A DNA stretch of 64,000 nucleotides. Origin: Verrucomicrobiota bacterium. Its GTDB lineage: Bacteria > Verrucomicrobiota > Verrucomicrobiia > Chthoniobacterales > Terrimicrobiaceae. Shown here piece after piece: positions 44,396 to 54,647 of the stretch (its first letter is position 1; each line of letters opens with the position of its first letter). A program made the position numbers and the translations under genes. The notes beneath the pieces were generated by a model. That model was not told the DNA's origin. It did not search any database and worked only from the letters and a program-made list of their open reading frames with translations. Where the stretch lies: NCBI GenBank assembly GCA_017305195.1, contig JAFKMU010000042.1, positions 94,186-158,185 on the forward strand. The letters are read 5' to 3'.

Positions 44396-45847
44396 TTAAT
44401 CCTCCTCCTCACCGTCGAGCACCCAGGTGTCCTTGCTGCCTCCGCCCTGGCTGGAATTCACCACCAGCGAACCCTTGCGCAGGGCGACGCGGGTGAGACC
44501 GCCGGGGATGATGCTCGTCTTCTCGCCCGAGATGATGTACGGGCGCAGGTCGATGTGACGGCCCTCGATGGCTCCGTCGCAGAAGGACGGCGAGCGCGAG
44601 AGGTTGATGACGGGCTGGGCGATGTAGCCGCGCGGATCGGCGATGATCGCAGCGCGGAATTTCTCCACCTGTTCCTTCGTCGCGTGCGGCCCGATGAGCA
44701 TGCCGTAACCGCCGCTTTCGTTGGCGGCCTTGACCACCAGCTTCTCGAGGTTGTCCAGCACGTACTTGCGCTCGGTGTCGTCCGACGTGAGGTAGGTGTC
44801 GACGTTCGGCAGGATCGGGTCCTCGCCGAGGTAAAATTTGATCATCTTCGGCACGTAGTAGTACGTCACCTTGTCATCGGCCACGCCGGTGCCGATGCTG
44901 TTGGCGAGCGCCACGTACCCCTTGCTGTACGCCTCGACGAGGCCGGGCACGCCGAGCACGGAATCCTTGCGGAACACGGTCGGGTCGAGGAAATCGTCGT
45001 CGATGCGGCGGTAGATCACGTCGACCTGCTTGAGGCCCTTCGTGGTCTTCATGTAGACCCGCGAGTTTTGCACCACGAGGTCATTGCCCGTGACGATCTC
45101 GATGCCCATGGAGCGGGCGAGGAAGGAATGCTCAAAGTACGCCGAGTTATAAATACCCGGCGTGAGCACGACCACGGTCGGGTCAGGATTGCCGCCCGGC
45201 GCACAGTAGCGCAGCGCAGCTAGCAGATCCTGCGCGTACCGGTCGACGGGACGCACGGCGTACTTGGTGAAAAGCTTGGGGAAGACGCGCTTCATCGCCT
45301 GGCGATTTTCCAGCACGTAGGAGACGCCGGAGGGACACCGGCCATTGTCCTCGAGCACGGTGTAGTTGCCCTGGCGGTCGCGGATGAGATCGGTGCCGCA
45401 GACGTGGATGTAGATGTTGCGCGGCACGTCGAAGCCCATGAACTCGGGCCGGAAGTGCTTCGCGCTGTTCACGATCTCGGAGGGGATGAGACCCTCCTTC
45501 ACGATGCGCTGATCGTGGTACACGTCGTGCAGGAACATGTTCAGCGCGGTGAGACGCTGCACGAGGCCGCGCTCGACATGCTCCCATTCCTTGCCCGGAA
45601 TGATGCGGGGGATGAGATCGAAGGGAAAAATCCGCTCCGTTCCCTCGTCACCGGAGTACACGGTGAAGGTGATGCCTTGATTCAGATACGACTTTTCCGC
45701 GAGCGCGCACTTGCGCTCAAACTCATCCACTTCCATCTCCTGGAAGCGTTGATAGAGGAGATCGTAATGAGGCCGCACCTGCCCAGGCGCGGAGAACATT
45801 TCGTCAAAAAAGTCACCGACTTCGTAATCCTTGAACAGCCCTTTCAT
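44396..45847 (-). CDS. Circularly permuted type-2 ATP-grasp protein
   Basis: About 483 residues (longer by 36 if the ATG at 45955 is used). [22 protein letters not shown] opens the family; [37 protein letters not shown] and [10 protein letters not shown] follow, and [15 protein letters not shown] plus INLSRSPSF carry nucleotide-binding residues. ATG 45847 has AAGGA upstream. Predicted amide ligase working with the alpha-E protein; a transglutaminase-like third member, common elsewhere, is not next to it here. Confidence 0.9.
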   Translation of the reverse strand: MKGLFKDYEVGDFFDEMFSAPGQVRPHYDLLYQRFQEMEVDEFERKCALAEKSYLNQGITFTVYSGDEGTERIFPFDLIPRIIPGKEWEHVERGLVQRLTALNMFLHDVYHDQRIVKEGLIPSEIVNSAKHFRPEFMGFDVPRNIYIHVCGTDLIRDRQGNYTVLEDNGRCPSGVSYVLENRQAMKRVFPKLFTKYAVRPVDRYAQDLLAALRYCAPGGNPDPTVVVLTPGIYNSAYFEHSFLARSMGIEIVTGNDLVVQNSRVYMKTTKGLKQVDVIYRRIDDDFLDPTVFRKDSVLGVPGLVEAYSKGYVALANSIGTGVADDKVTYYYVPKMIKFYLGEDPILPNVDTYLTSDDTERKYVLDNLEKLVVKAANESGGYGMLIGPHATKEQVEKFRAAIIADPRGYIAQPVINLSRSPSFCDGAIEGRHIDLRPYIISGEKTSIIPGGLTRVALRKGSLVVNSSQGGGSKDTWVLDGEEED

Positions 45848-46090
45848 CAACTCGCAGTCCTTTAGTGCCACGGAAGCGGGTTTTTGCAAGTGCAAAGCCG
45901 GTTTCTGCTCATACAACTTTTTTCCGGCATGAGCGGAAACGAGGGGAGAGTACATAACTCGTTCATCATGCGAGAATACTAGCAGTTCTCAGGCCAGTAT
46001 TTGAATCGTTGCCAACCCAGGGCCGAAAAGACGCGATTGCGCCTGAAATCGACCCCGCAGGAAAAACGAAATGCCCGGAAGGGGAACGTC

Positions 46091-46624
46091 CTAGGCGGCG
46101 AGCTTCGGCGTGGCGTCAAACTCCGTCACCCACTCGGCGGACTTGCCGGCAAATTTCGGATAGAGGAAGCGCGCCGAGATCGTCTTGATGCGCGTGACGC
46201 CGTAGGCCTTGCGCAGACCCGCCTTGCGCAAGCGCAGGAGCGAGGCGCCGAGGAGCCCGCTGCCCATGCTGCGGCTGCGGTACTCGTGGAGCACGCACGG
46301 GCCGGTGACGAGGTGATTTTCGGCATCCTCTTCGAGGTTCAGCACCGAGCAGCCGATGATGCGATTGCCGTACTGGAGGACGATGCAGGAGGGCGTGTCC
46401 TTGTCTTCAAAAGCCTTCTCGACCTCGCCCGTGAGCCGGGCCAGGAGGGGCTTGTGAATATCCGCCCAGCCCGTGTCCATCGAGAACGAACTGGCAATGA
46501 CCTTGAGGACGGCAGCCTCCTCTTCCTTGGTGGCGTCTCGCACCACCAAGGGAGAGGGGATTTCGTCTGCGTTCTGCGGGACTCCCGAGAGATCCCATTC
46601 AAATCTTAACCAATGTGAAGCCAT
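46091..46624 (-). CDS. GNAT-family N-acetyltransferase-like protein
   Basis: About 177 residues from ATG 46624. The acetyl-CoA loop is seen in GPCVLHEYRSRSMGSGLL (R-x-x-G-x-G/A type), preceded by strands IVLQYGNRIIGCSVLN. N-terminal VVRDATKEEEAAVLKVI is the usual first helix. It lies 243 bp upstream of the ATP-grasp start on the same strand and could belong to that system, but the gap makes this uncertain. Substrate unknown. Confidence 0.75.
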   Translation of the reverse strand: MASHWLRFEWDLSGVPQNADEIPSPLVVRDATKEEEAAVLKVIASSFSMDTGWADIHKPLLARLTGEVEKAFEDKDTPSCIVLQYGNRIIGCSVLNLEEDAENHLVTGPCVLHEYRSRSMGSGLLGASLLRLRKAGLRKAYGVTRIKTISARFLYPKFAGKSAEWVTEFDATPKLAA

Positions 46625-46866
46625 GCAAATAAAAACTACGATGCGTCGGAGTCCCGGCGGCATACCCACCAGACTCCACCAAGCACCGCACTAGATAGGA
46701 ACATGAAGGCCCAAAGATCCATGACCGGCGGAGCGTGCCGCATTTACACGCCAAGTCAACAGAAATTCGTTTCTCCGATAGCCCCATCAGTGTCGCCCCG
46801 AGGGAAAATCCCGCCCCTCACCGCCATTGCGGGCCGCCGCAGAACCGTTACAGTACACGGCTGCCC

Positions 46867-48750
46867 ATGAGCGACTTTGTCTATCCCAAGACCTACGACG
46901 TGATCGTCCTCGGCGCCGGCCATGCCGGGATCGAGGCCGCCCTCGCGGCTGCGCGACTGGGATGCGAGACGCTCCTGCTCACGCAAAATGCCGACACAGT
47001 GGGCCAGATGTCGTGCAACCCCGCCATCGGCGGCCTCGCCAAGGGCCACATGGTCCGCGAGATCGACGCCCTCGGCGGCGTGATGGGGATCAATACCGAC
47101 GCGACGGGCATCCAGTTCCGCATGCTCAATGCCCGCAAGGGCCCCAGCGTGCGCGCCCCCCGCGCCCAGGCCGACAAGAAGGCCTACCAGTTTCGGCTCA
47201 AGGCCATCCTCGAGCGCCAGCCCCGGCTCGACCTGAAGCAGGGCAACGCCACCAGCCTCATCGCGGAGGACGGCGTCATCACCGGCGTGGAGACCAACCT
47301 CGGGCTGCGCTTCAACGGCCGCTCGGTCGTCGTGACCACCGGCACCTTCATGCGCGGGCTGCTTCACGTAGGGCTACGTAACCAGACCGGCGGCCGCATG
47401 GGCGACACCGTCTCCACCCTGAGCGACAGCCTGCGCGACCTCGGTTTTGAGGTCGGACGCTTCAAGACCGGCACGCCCTGCCGCCTGCTCGCCAAGAGCA
47501 TCGACCTGACGAAATGCGAACGCCAGGACGGCGACGAACCCGCCCCGGTCTTCAGCTATCTCGCCGACACCATCGAGCGCGGCCCGGATGACATTTTCAC
47601 CCTCAATGGCTGGAAGGATGGCCGCCTCGACGTGCGCCAGATCCCGTGCTGGATCACGCACACGAATGAGACGACGCATGAAATCATCCGCGCCAATCTC
47701 GACAAGTCGCCCCTCTACGCCGGAGTGATCGAGGGCGTCGGCCCCCGGTATTGCCCCAGCATCGAGGATAAGGTGGTGAAGTTCGCGGAAAAGGACGCCC
47801 ACCAGCTCTTCCTGGAACCCGAGGGCCGCCAGACCGACGAGATTTACGTCAACGGCATCTCGACCAGCCTGCCCTTTGAGGTGCAGTACCGCTTCATCCG
47901 CAGCGTGCGCGGGCTGGAGAATGCCGAGATCCTGCGCCCCGGCTACGCCGTCGAGTACGACTATTGCCCGCCGACGCAACTCCACACCACGCTGGAGACG
48001 AAGCTCATCGGCGGCCTGTACTTCGCCGGGCAGATCAACGGCACCTCCGGCTACGAGGAGGCCGCCGCCCAGGGCCTCATGGCGGGAGCCAACGCCGCGC
48101 TGAAGGTCCTCAGCCAGCCCGCCTTTGTCCTCGGCCGCCACGAGGCCTACATCGGCGTGCTCATCGACGATCTCGTCACGCGCGGCACGCCCGAGCCGTA
48201 CCGGATGTTTACCAGCCGTGCGGAGCACCGGCTCCTCCTGCGCCAGGACAACGCCGACCTCCGCCTCACCGGCAAGGCCATCGCCCTCGGCCTCGCCTGC
48301 TCCGAGCGCGCCCGCCGCTTCCAGCAAAAGACGGAGCAAATCGCCGCCCTCCGCGCCCTCGCCCTCACCACCCGACTGGAAGGCGTCTCGTTGGAAACCT
48401 GGCTAAAACGCCCGGAAGGCGAACCGCACAAACTCCCCGCCGACCTCTACGCGCAATTCCCCGCCGAGGTCTGGGACGGCGTGGAAATCGACATCAAGTA
48501 CGAAGGCTACATCCGCCGCGAGGAGGACCGCATCGCCCGCACCGTCCGCCAGGAGGGAAAAACCATCCCGACCGCCATCGACTACGCCGCCATCAACGGC
48601 CTCCGCGCCGAAGCCGTCCAGAAGCTCGCCAGGATCCGCCCCGAGACCCTCGGCCAGGCCGCCCGCATCTCCGGCGTCACCCCCGCCGACGTCGCCCTCC
48701 TCAGCGTCTGGGTCGCCCGCGGCGACCTGTCGAAAGCGAGCGAGGGGTAG
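46867..48750 (+). CDS. mnmG: tRNA uridine-5-carboxymethylaminomethyl modification enzyme
   Basis: 627 residues. MnmG with MnmE modifies U34 of several tRNAs. FAD motif [80 protein letters not shown] with the catalytic Cys, and [12 protein letters not shown] 46867 is chosen from conservation; the frame is open upstream. The C-terminal [17 protein letters not shown] is canonical and the last 59 bp recur at 54648-54706. No mnmE in the window. Confidence 0.96.
   Translation: MSDFVYPKTYDVIVLGAGHAGIEAALAAARLGCETLLLTQNADTVGQMSCNPAIGGLAKGHMVREIDALGGVMGINTDATGIQFRMLNARKGPSVRAPRAQADKKAYQFRLKAILERQPRLDLKQGNATSLIAEDGVITGVETNLGLRFNGRSVVVTTGTFMRGLLHVGLRNQTGGRMGDTVSTLSDSLRDLGFEVGRFKTGTPCRLLAKSIDLTKCERQDGDEPAPVFSYLADTIERGPDDIFTLNGWKDGRLDVRQIPCWITHTNETTHEIIRANLDKSPLYAGVIEGVGPRYCPSIEDKVVKFAEKDAHQLFLEPEGRQTDEIYVNGISTSLPFEVQYRFIRSVRGLENAEILRPGYAVEYDYCPPTQLHTTLETKLIGGLYFAGQINGTSGYEEAAAQGLMAGANAALKVLSQPAFVLGRHEAYIGVLIDDLVTRGTPEPYRMFTSRAEHRLLLRQDNADLRLTGKAIALGLACSERARRFQQKTEQIAALRALALTTRLEGVSLETWLKRPEGEPHKLPADLYAQFPAEVWDGVEIDIKYEGYIRREEDRIARTVRQEGKTIPTAIDYAAINGLRAEAVQKLARIRPETLGQAARISGVTPADVALLSVWVARGDLSKASEG
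48692..48750 (+). repeat. Left copy of mnmG 3'-end direct repeat
   Basis: The last 59 bp of mnmG. By hand alignment 49 of 59 positions equal those of 54648-54706, with the first 22 identical. Both copies end in a stop codon (TAG here, TGA in the other). Confidence 0.8.
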
Positions 48751-49162
48751 GAATAATGATTGGGATCGGAGCCATCTCTCCGTACCGGAACGCCTTCCCC
48801 GCAAGACGGGAGTTTCAGCCAGGAAAGCCACTAGACACCCCGACATTGGGACGGAGCGAAGACTGCCAAGCATCTCCACGAAACCGCTCTCCGCTCTCCT
48901 GACTCGATAGCATCGGAGAGATATCGTTGTCAGCGGTCGAGATTCTCTCTTGACACCAGGAAAATCCATTAGCTATAGCTTATAGCACAATTTGAGCTAC
49001 AAGTTGTCTCCCCCCATTAATGAATTCTGACACGCATCGAACTGAAGCCAGATGTCACCTCTCCGCGATCGAAGGAAAGTGGATGGCTGATGATTTTTGG
49101 ACGGCACCTCCCGAGCGCACACGGCATTCAAATCCCTGCACACTCCAGCCAAAACCGACATT
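48751..49162. other. Gene-free stretch with a promoter
   Basis: 412 bp after mnmG. It contains a good sigma-70-type promoter on the plus strand: TTGACA (48950-48955), 18-bp spacer, TATAGC (48974-48979), overlapping a palindrome AGCTATAGCT (48971-48980) that could be an operator. The gap to the next ATG (49163) leaves a leader of about 175 nt. No RNA gene or small protein was recognised in it. Confidence 0.6.
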
Positions 49163-49837
49163 ATGAAGCTACTTGTATTAGCCACGCAAATCAGCGCCGC
49201 CGCACTATTGGCATTGGGCGGCGCGGAGTTTGCCCGGGCGGAGACGATAGTCGCGGATACGTTTGCGCTAAACGCCTCAGGGCGAACTCAGGGAGTGGAA
49301 CTGAATGGTTTGGCTGCGGAAACGGGATCCGATGCATGGAAAAGCAACGCGCGGTTTGGCCCGATGGGCGGGATCACCGTGGGGCAGTCTGGCGCAGATG
49401 CGTATGGACTAATCTCCCTTCCGACCAACGAGACAACCCTCGCGGTTGAGGCGAATGTTGTTACAGCCACCTCGGGCTGGATTTCGGTCGGCTTTCAGAA
49501 GACCAGTTCCAAGTCAAACTGGTACGATCCCGCCAACAGCCTTCTGTTTGCATTGCTGGAACCCAATGGAAGGTGGCAACTCAAAAGCGCAGGAGCTACT
49601 CTGCTGGCTTCCGGGACATTGACGGATTTCGAGCCGGGCAACGCATACAAACTGGAACTCCGATACAATCCCGCGTCCGGCACAGCCAGCGTGTTCGTCA
49701 ACGATATCAATGTCTCCGGCGAACGGGCGGTGCAATTGAGCGATCTCATCGGATCGGCCGGATTCTTCTTCTACGGAAATGGCGTCGCCACGACAGCGGC
49801 TTCGTTAAGAGATTTCTCCGTTACCTCCCTGCCTTAA
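49163..49837 (+). CDS. Secreted protein, likely jelly-roll fold (paralogue 1, no PEP tag)
   Basis: 224 residues. Signal peptide (MKLLVLATQISAAALLALGG, cleavage near FARAE). The mature part is paralogous to the next gene: ADTFALNASGRT, LNGLAAETGSDAWKSNARFG, WISVGFQKTSSKSNWYD, WQLKSAGATLLASG, VFVNDINVSGERAVQLSD and GFFFYGNG. A concanavalin-like beta-sandwich is likely, perhaps carbohydrate binding. It stops right after FSVTSLP, where the paralogue continues into a PEP-CTERM tail. Function unknown. Confidence 0.75.
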   Translation: MKLLVLATQISAAALLALGGAEFARAETIVADTFALNASGRTQGVELNGLAAETGSDAWKSNARFGPMGGITVGQSGADAYGLISLPTNETTLAVEANVVTATSGWISVGFQKTSSKSNWYDPANSLLFALLEPNGRWQLKSAGATLLASGTLTDFEPGNAYKLELRYNPASGTASVFVNDINVSGERAVQLSDLIGSAGFFFYGNGVATTAASLRDFSVTSLP

Positions 49838-49942
49838 TCTTTTCCCGAAGCGTTCAGCGAAAACGCCATTTCAATAAATAGCACATTTTGTGATATGCGA
49901 AATTCCTGGCAGAGAAAACGAAAACCAAGACCACAAAAACCA

Positions 49943-50692
49943 ATGAAAACCCACCCCCGAATCGTACGAACAGGATTCTCGATGTTGCTGATACTTTGCA
50001 GCATCGGACTAATGCATGCCCAAACGCTGATATCGGACGCGTTTGATCTGAATGGAACGACCCGAACAGCGGGCGGAAACCTGAATGGCCTGCCTCCCGA
50101 GGTTGGCTCCGGCACATGGTACAGCAATGCAAAGTTTGGCGCCAATGGAGGGGTTACCGTCAAGAACACGGGGGTTGATACCTTCGGGCTGATTTCTTTC
50201 ACCAACCCGGGCGCCGCTCTGACGGCACAAGCCAGCGTGATCACGGTGACATCCGGCTGGATATCTGTCGGCTTCCAGCACAGCAGCTCAAACTCGAACT
50301 GGTTTGATTCCTCGAACAGCCTTCTCTTCGGTCTCCTGACTCCTACCGGCGGATGGCAGTTGAAAAGCGGAGCGACGCTTATCGCATCGGGAGTGTTGTC
50401 CAACTTTACCAGCACCAACCCCTACACTCTTAAGCTGGTTTACAATCCCACGACGGCCATCGCCGACCTGCTCATCAATGATATCAATGTGTCGGGAGAT
50501 CGGTCCGTGACGTTATCGAATTCGATAGGTTCTTCCGGATTCTTCATCTATGGAAACGGCACCGCCACGACCAGCTCACTGGTCGAGGACTTCTCCGTTG
50601 TCGCCGTACCTGAACCTTCTCCGAAGCTCCTCGTTGTGACGGGTCTGCTTTTGGGAATGCTCATTCTGCGGAGAGGCTGCCTCCGGAGCTAG
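49943..50692 (+). CDS. PEP-CTERM secreted protein, likely jelly-roll fold (paralogue 2)
   Basis: 249 residues with a signal peptide ending near LMHAQ. The mature domain mirrors paralogue 1: SDAFDLNGTTRT, LNGLPPEVGSGTWYSNAKFG, WISVGFQHSSSNSNWFD, WQLKSGATLIASG, INDINVSGDRSVTLS. The C-terminus has the sorting signal VPEPSPKLLVVTGLLLGMLI followed by RR, expected to be recognised by an exosortase not in this window. Tandem duplicate of the preceding gene, 105 bp away. Confidence 0.85.
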   Translation: MKTHPRIVRTGFSMLLILCSIGLMHAQTLISDAFDLNGTTRTAGGNLNGLPPEVGSGTWYSNAKFGANGGVTVKNTGVDTFGLISFTNPGAALTAQASVITVTSGWISVGFQHSSSNSNWFDSSNSLLFGLLTPTGGWQLKSGATLIASGVLSNFTSTNPYTLKLVYNPTTAIADLLINDINVSGDRSVTLSNSIGSSGFFIYGNGTATTSSLVEDFSVVAVPEPSPKLLVVTGLLLGMLILRRGCLRS

Positions 50693-50786
50693 ACCTGCCG
50701 GTCGCGGGACGCGGCGGCTCTTCCTGGAAGGAAGGGCTCCTGTTGATGCGTCCGGTCGGACAAGCAAGTTGAAAGGGAGATACTCT

Positions 50787-52610
50787 ATGAAGAGGATATT
50801 TGTCGCGGTATGCCTGTCGCCAGCACTTTTACTCGTCCTGTCGTCCTGTGGACAAAAGCAAGATCCACGATTTCATGCTGCAGACCCCAAGATGAATGCC
50901 GTGGAGTTGCAGTCCTACATCTCCGATGCCTATCGGGCGGGGCGGAAGCGGGTCGTGATTCCGCGCGGCGAGTACAGGCTGGCCAGACTTCCTGATGGTG
51001 AAGCGTGTCTCTTCTTTAAGGGACTAGAGGACTTCGAGATCGACGCGACTGATGTGACGTTCCTTATTTGCGGAAACGCTCAGAGCATCCGGCTGGAGCG
51101 GTGCCGGAATGTTACCCTGAAGGGCGGGGTATTTCGGCATGAGATCCCCCCCTTTTCCCAAGGTCGTATCGAGCACATCGACCAAGGGCGCAAGTGGCTC
51201 GATGTAAGAATCGACAAAGGTTACCTGCAGGACATCGACAACCCGCAGTATTTTTTTCGTCCGGGGACGCCGAAGTTTGTAAACATATTCGATCCAAATA
51301 CCCATGAACTGAAGCCCGGCCTCGACGATTTGTTCTTCATCGAGGTGCAGCGAATCGAGACCGGGTTGTTCCGGTTCATTTTCGCAAAGCCTCTGGCCCA
51401 GAGATTCCAGATTAAGGAGGGAGATCTTGCCGGTTGGCGGGGAGTCGTGGCACCGGATCTGTTCTTTATCGAGTGTGAGGGATTGCAGCTCACCGACGTG
51501 GTGATCCAGAGCGGATCGGGCTTTGTGATCTATGAAGCCGGAGGCAATGGCGGCAATGTTTACCGCCGATGTCGCATCGAGCGCGGACCTGCGCCGAAAG
51601 GCGGCACGGAACGCCCGCTCTTTTCCGCAAATGCCGATGGATTTCACAGCGTCAGCGTGAGGCGGGGACCCCAGTTGGTAGATTGCCGGTTCGAGCATAT
51701 GAATGACGATTGTGTCGCGATTCACGGGGTATCCTACCTGGTCCTGGAGGCCGAGGACAGGACGCTGACCGTGGCGGCGGCTCCCCAGTCGCATCCTTAC
51801 TATAGCGGGGCGGGAGATACTCTGCGTATCTATGACGAGAATGGCGCTTCCGTGGATGAGGGGAAAATCATCTCAATCACCCCAATGCCCGGCTACAAGA
51901 TCACCCAGGATCTGGGTCCCTTCAGTCAATATGAGAACGAGCGCAAGTCCGGCACGCTTAGGGTTTACAAGGTGGTGCTGGACAAGGCCTTTCCAGCGCG
52001 CTTTCCGTGGTTTGCCGTCAATGCGCACACCCAGGGCAGCGGATTTGCAATCCGTAATTGCAGGGTGGGTTTCAATCGTCCCAGGGGGATGCTGATTCAG
52101 GCCGGTGACGGGATAATCGAGGGCTGCACCGTGGAAGGCAGCGCGATCGGCGGGATCATCGTGGCTCCCGACATGCACTTCTGGGCCGAGGGAGATTATG
52201 CGCGCAACCTGACGATCCGGGACAACGTGTTTAGGAACGTGGGGATATGGACGCAGATAGGAGCGGTCAATATCAGCTGCTGGTGGGGTCGTGGATATGA
52301 TCGCTTCACCCCATCCGGAGGTCATCAGAATGTGACCATCTCCGGAAACATCTTTGAGGAAAACGACGGTTTGAACGTATTGGTCTCATCCGCCACAAAT
52401 GTTTCGATCATAAACAACCGATTTGTCTCCCCGGGAAGAAACCTTGAGCCTTACCCGTTCAATGCCCCTGAGGGAGCCCTGGGGTGGATCGTAAACAGCC
52501 GCGATGTTACGGTGGAAGGGAATGCAATCATCGATCCGGGGACGCACCTGAAGTCTGGGTTCGTTTTCTCTCCGCCACCGGTCAGCCCTCCCATGAACCA
52601 TGCGCAATAG
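50787..52610 (+). CDS. GH110-like beta-helix lipoprotein
   Basis: 607 residues. Lipobox LSSC (signal MKRIFVAVCLSPALLLVLSSC). The rest is a right-handed parallel beta-helix. SANADGFHSVSVRRGPQLVDC and FEHMNDDCVAIHG carry the Asp-rich active-site pattern of GH110 alpha-1,3-galactosidases and related GH28-fold enzymes. NVTISGNIFEENDGLNVLV and similar helix rungs continue to the end. Probable exo-glycosidase acting outside the cell; the sugar is not certain. Its 3' end overlaps the pseudopilin gene by 11 bp. Confidence 0.8.
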   Translation: MKRIFVAVCLSPALLLVLSSCGQKQDPRFHAADPKMNAVELQSYISDAYRAGRKRVVIPRGEYRLARLPDGEACLFFKGLEDFEIDATDVTFLICGNAQSIRLERCRNVTLKGGVFRHEIPPFSQGRIEHIDQGRKWLDVRIDKGYLQDIDNPQYFFRPGTPKFVNIFDPNTHELKPGLDDLFFIEVQRIETGLFRFIFAKPLAQRFQIKEGDLAGWRGVVAPDLFFIECEGLQLTDVVIQSGSGFVIYEAGGNGGNVYRRCRIERGPAPKGGTERPLFSANADGFHSVSVRRGPQLVDCRFEHMNDDCVAIHGVSYLVLEAEDRTLTVAAAPQSHPYYSGAGDTLRIYDENGASVDEGKIISITPMPGYKITQDLGPFSQYENERKSGTLRVYKVVLDKAFPARFPWFAVNAHTQGSGFAIRNCRVGFNRPRGMLIQAGDGIIEGCTVEGSAIGGIIVAPDMHFWAEGDYARNLTIRDNVFRNVGIWTQIGAVNISCWWGRGYDRFTPSGGHQNVTISGNIFEENDGLNVLVSSATNVSIINNRFVSPGRNLEPYPFNAPEGALGWIVNSRDVTVEGNAIIDPGTHLKSGFVFSPPPVSPPMNHAQ

Positions 52611-53385
52611 AGCTGATAGAGCCCCATCCCTACGGCTCTCGTCCGGGGCGTTCACCCTTGCGGAGTTGCTGGTCGTCATCGCTCTCGTCGGCGTGATGGC
52701 TTCCCTCCTGATATCTGGCTTGCAAAAGTACCGAAAGACTGCGAATGCCGCGCAATGCATCAGCAACATGCGCACGATCGCGAGTGGCATCATCATGTAT
52801 ACGGGGGATAATGAAGGACGATTCCCTCCCTATATCACAGCCGCCAATGGTCAGCCCTGGAGCATGTATCGATCCTGGGATTACGTCATCAAGCCTTATT
52901 TGGCGATGGCCTCCGAGCAACCCGGCAAGTTGTTCAAATGCCCGTCGGACCCCCGGCCATATATCGACGCCAGCGGCAACTACGCGCGCAGCTACTCGTT
53001 GAGCGCATTTTACACCTCGACCAGCAGCGGACCTCCTCCGGGCAACGGCCTTATCTCCACCGACACCAGCGAGGGCGTGCCGACGCCGGTGCGCAGGATC
53101 GCTCAAGTATCCCGGCCTACAAAATGCATCATGTTGTCAGAATGGTGTACTGATCCCAACGGACAGACTCTCGCCAATTACCAGAATCAACTGCCATACA
53201 GCGCCCTGACCAGCATCTGGATATGGAAGGGGCAGGAGCCCGTTCTCCCAAACAGAAAAACCATCCATGATCCCGCGATCAACTATGCTTTTGTCGACGG
53301 ACACGTGGAAGCTTTACGACTCTCCGATATCACGGATAATTTTCCCATATCGGGTAATACTCTGTGGACGGCGGTCGCCCAGTAA
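52600..53385 (+). CDS. Type IV pilin-like (pseudopilin) protein with H-X9-DG tail
   Basis: 261 residues. Leader then AFTLAELLVVIALVGVMASL, with processing before the F and the conserved Glu in place. CISNMRTIASGIIMYTGDNEG follows, FKCPSDPR in the middle, and HDPAINYAFVDG is an exact H-X9-DG motif. Starts inside the end of the beta-helix gene, so the two are translationally linked. In Verrucomicrobiota and Lentisphaerota such proteins often sit beside glycosidases; their role is not known. Confidence 0.88.
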   Translation: MRNRADRAPSLRLSSGAFTLAELLVVIALVGVMASLLISGLQKYRKTANAAQCISNMRTIASGIIMYTGDNEGRFPPYITAANGQPWSMYRSWDYVIKPYLAMASEQPGKLFKCPSDPRPYIDASGNYARSYSLSAFYTSTSSGPPPGNGLISTDTSEGVPTPVRRIAQVSRPTKCIMLSEWCTDPNGQTLANYQNQLPYSALTSIWIWKGQEPVLPNRKTIHDPAINYAFVDGHVEALRLSDITDNFPISGNTLWTAVAQ

Positions 53386-53453
53386 AACGCCTCCGCATGC
53401 GGATTATGAAACAATCTCCCAGGAAATGACGTCTGTCACAGCATGCTCGGTAA

Positions 53454-54545
53454 ATGATGCAAACATGGCCCCAACAGCCTCAGTATAAAAAAGTCGCGGA
53501 TGTTCTGCGCGAGCGCATCCTGCATGGGGACTACATAGTCAATGAGATCCCATCGCTGCGCAGACTCGCCTCCAAAATGGGCGTAAGCCATATCGTCGCA
53601 CGCAAGGCGGTGGAGGTGCTCATCAAGGACGATCTGCTGGTCCAGTATCCGAATGGTCGACTGATGCCCAAGGTGCCTCGTCATCGAGCCGAGCGGGAGG
53701 GGTTGCAAGTGGCGTTTCTCGCTCCGGCCTTTGACTCGCAATACATGTCCATGGTGCGAATCGGCGCTCAGATTGTCGCTGCCGAGAGCCGTTCCCTATT
53801 GCGCCCGATGGACTACGTCCATTGGAATGATCTCGTCATCGAGGAAGCGCTGAACAACTTCGATGGCGTCATTCTCCTGGCCTCGACGGAGGAGATCCCT
53901 CCGAATGTGCTGGATGCCTTATCCGCGGCGCCGACCTGTTTGATGACCGTGGATTACGACCTGACAGCCCGGGGCATTCCGTGTCTTTCCTTGTTTCGTG
54001 CCTCAAATATCCGGCACCTCCTGGACCATTTGCAGTCTCTCGGACATTGTCATGTGGACTGCCTCAACACCCAGCCAGTTTGCCAGGAAACGGCAGCCCG
54101 GATTGAGTATTGGCGGCAGGGGACGCAGGAGCGGAAAATGCAGGGCAGCCTGATCAACGATCCGGTCCGGTCCTATGAACGGCCCATCGTCCGCGCTTAT
54201 GAGGTCGTAAGCCGGCGACTGGAGAAGGGCGAAAAGTTCGGCTCGGCCGTCTTCTGCCCCAATGAATCCACAGCCAATGGCGCGATGAGGGCATTCTCGG
54301 AACATGGGCTTGAGATTGGCAGGGATATCTCAGTCTGCGCCATCGGAGATTTCGGCGGAGCGAGGTACTCGACCCCCTCTCTCACGTCTTTGCAGATGCC
54401 CGATGTTGCCACGCTGCTGCGGCCCTGCTTCGACTGGATAAAGTCGAAAAAACGAAAGTGGTCCGGCCCCTTGCTCGTCAAACCGCAAGAAACCGTTCTC
54501 TTTATAGGCGAATCCACCGGCAAGGCGTTCAACTCCGGCAATTGA
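53454..54545 (+). CDS. GntR/LacI-type transcriptional regulator
   Basis: 363 residues. N-terminal GntR winged helix (YKKVADVLRERILHGDY, PSLRRLASKMGVSHIVARKA) joined to a LacI/PBP-I-like sugar-sensing domain (LQVAFLAPAFDS, NFDGVILLAS, EIGRDISVCAIGDFGGARY). This AraR-like architecture is common beside carbohydrate genes in this phylum. It is 68 bp after the pseudopilin gene on the same strand and is the obvious candidate to control the island's glycosidase and secreted proteins. Confidence 0.9.
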   Translation: MMQTWPQQPQYKKVADVLRERILHGDYIVNEIPSLRRLASKMGVSHIVARKAVEVLIKDDLLVQYPNGRLMPKVPRHRAEREGLQVAFLAPAFDSQYMSMVRIGAQIVAAESRSLLRPMDYVHWNDLVIEEALNNFDGVILLASTEEIPPNVLDALSAAPTCLMTVDYDLTARGIPCLSLFRASNIRHLLDHLQSLGHCHVDCLNTQPVCQETAARIEYWRQGTQERKMQGSLINDPVRSYERPIVRAYEVVSRRLEKGEKFGSAVFCPNESTANGAMRAFSEHGLEIGRDISVCAIGDFGGARYSTPSLTSLQMPDVATLLRPCFDWIKSKKRKWSGPLLVKPQETVLFIGESTGKAFNSGN

Positions 54546-54606
54546 TGGGCAGGACTAACGAGGTCTGTCAGCCATCCCTGGCAAAACCCAAAGCTGCATA
54601 CGAGCC

Positions 54607-54645
54607 CGACCAATCGATCTGTTCACCAAAAAAGCCCCTCACCCA
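54607..54645 (-). pseudogene. Fragment similar to the secreted-protein gene at 56300-56800
   Basis: On the minus strand, GAGGGGCTTTT and CAGATCGATTGGTCG match the 56300-56800 gene, and the peptide GFFGEQIDWS parallels GLFGNQIDWS there. One extra T in the T-run shifts the frame between the two blocks. A short decayed remnant, directly joined to the mnmG 3' fragment. Confidence 0.5.
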
Positions 54646-54647
54646 CA

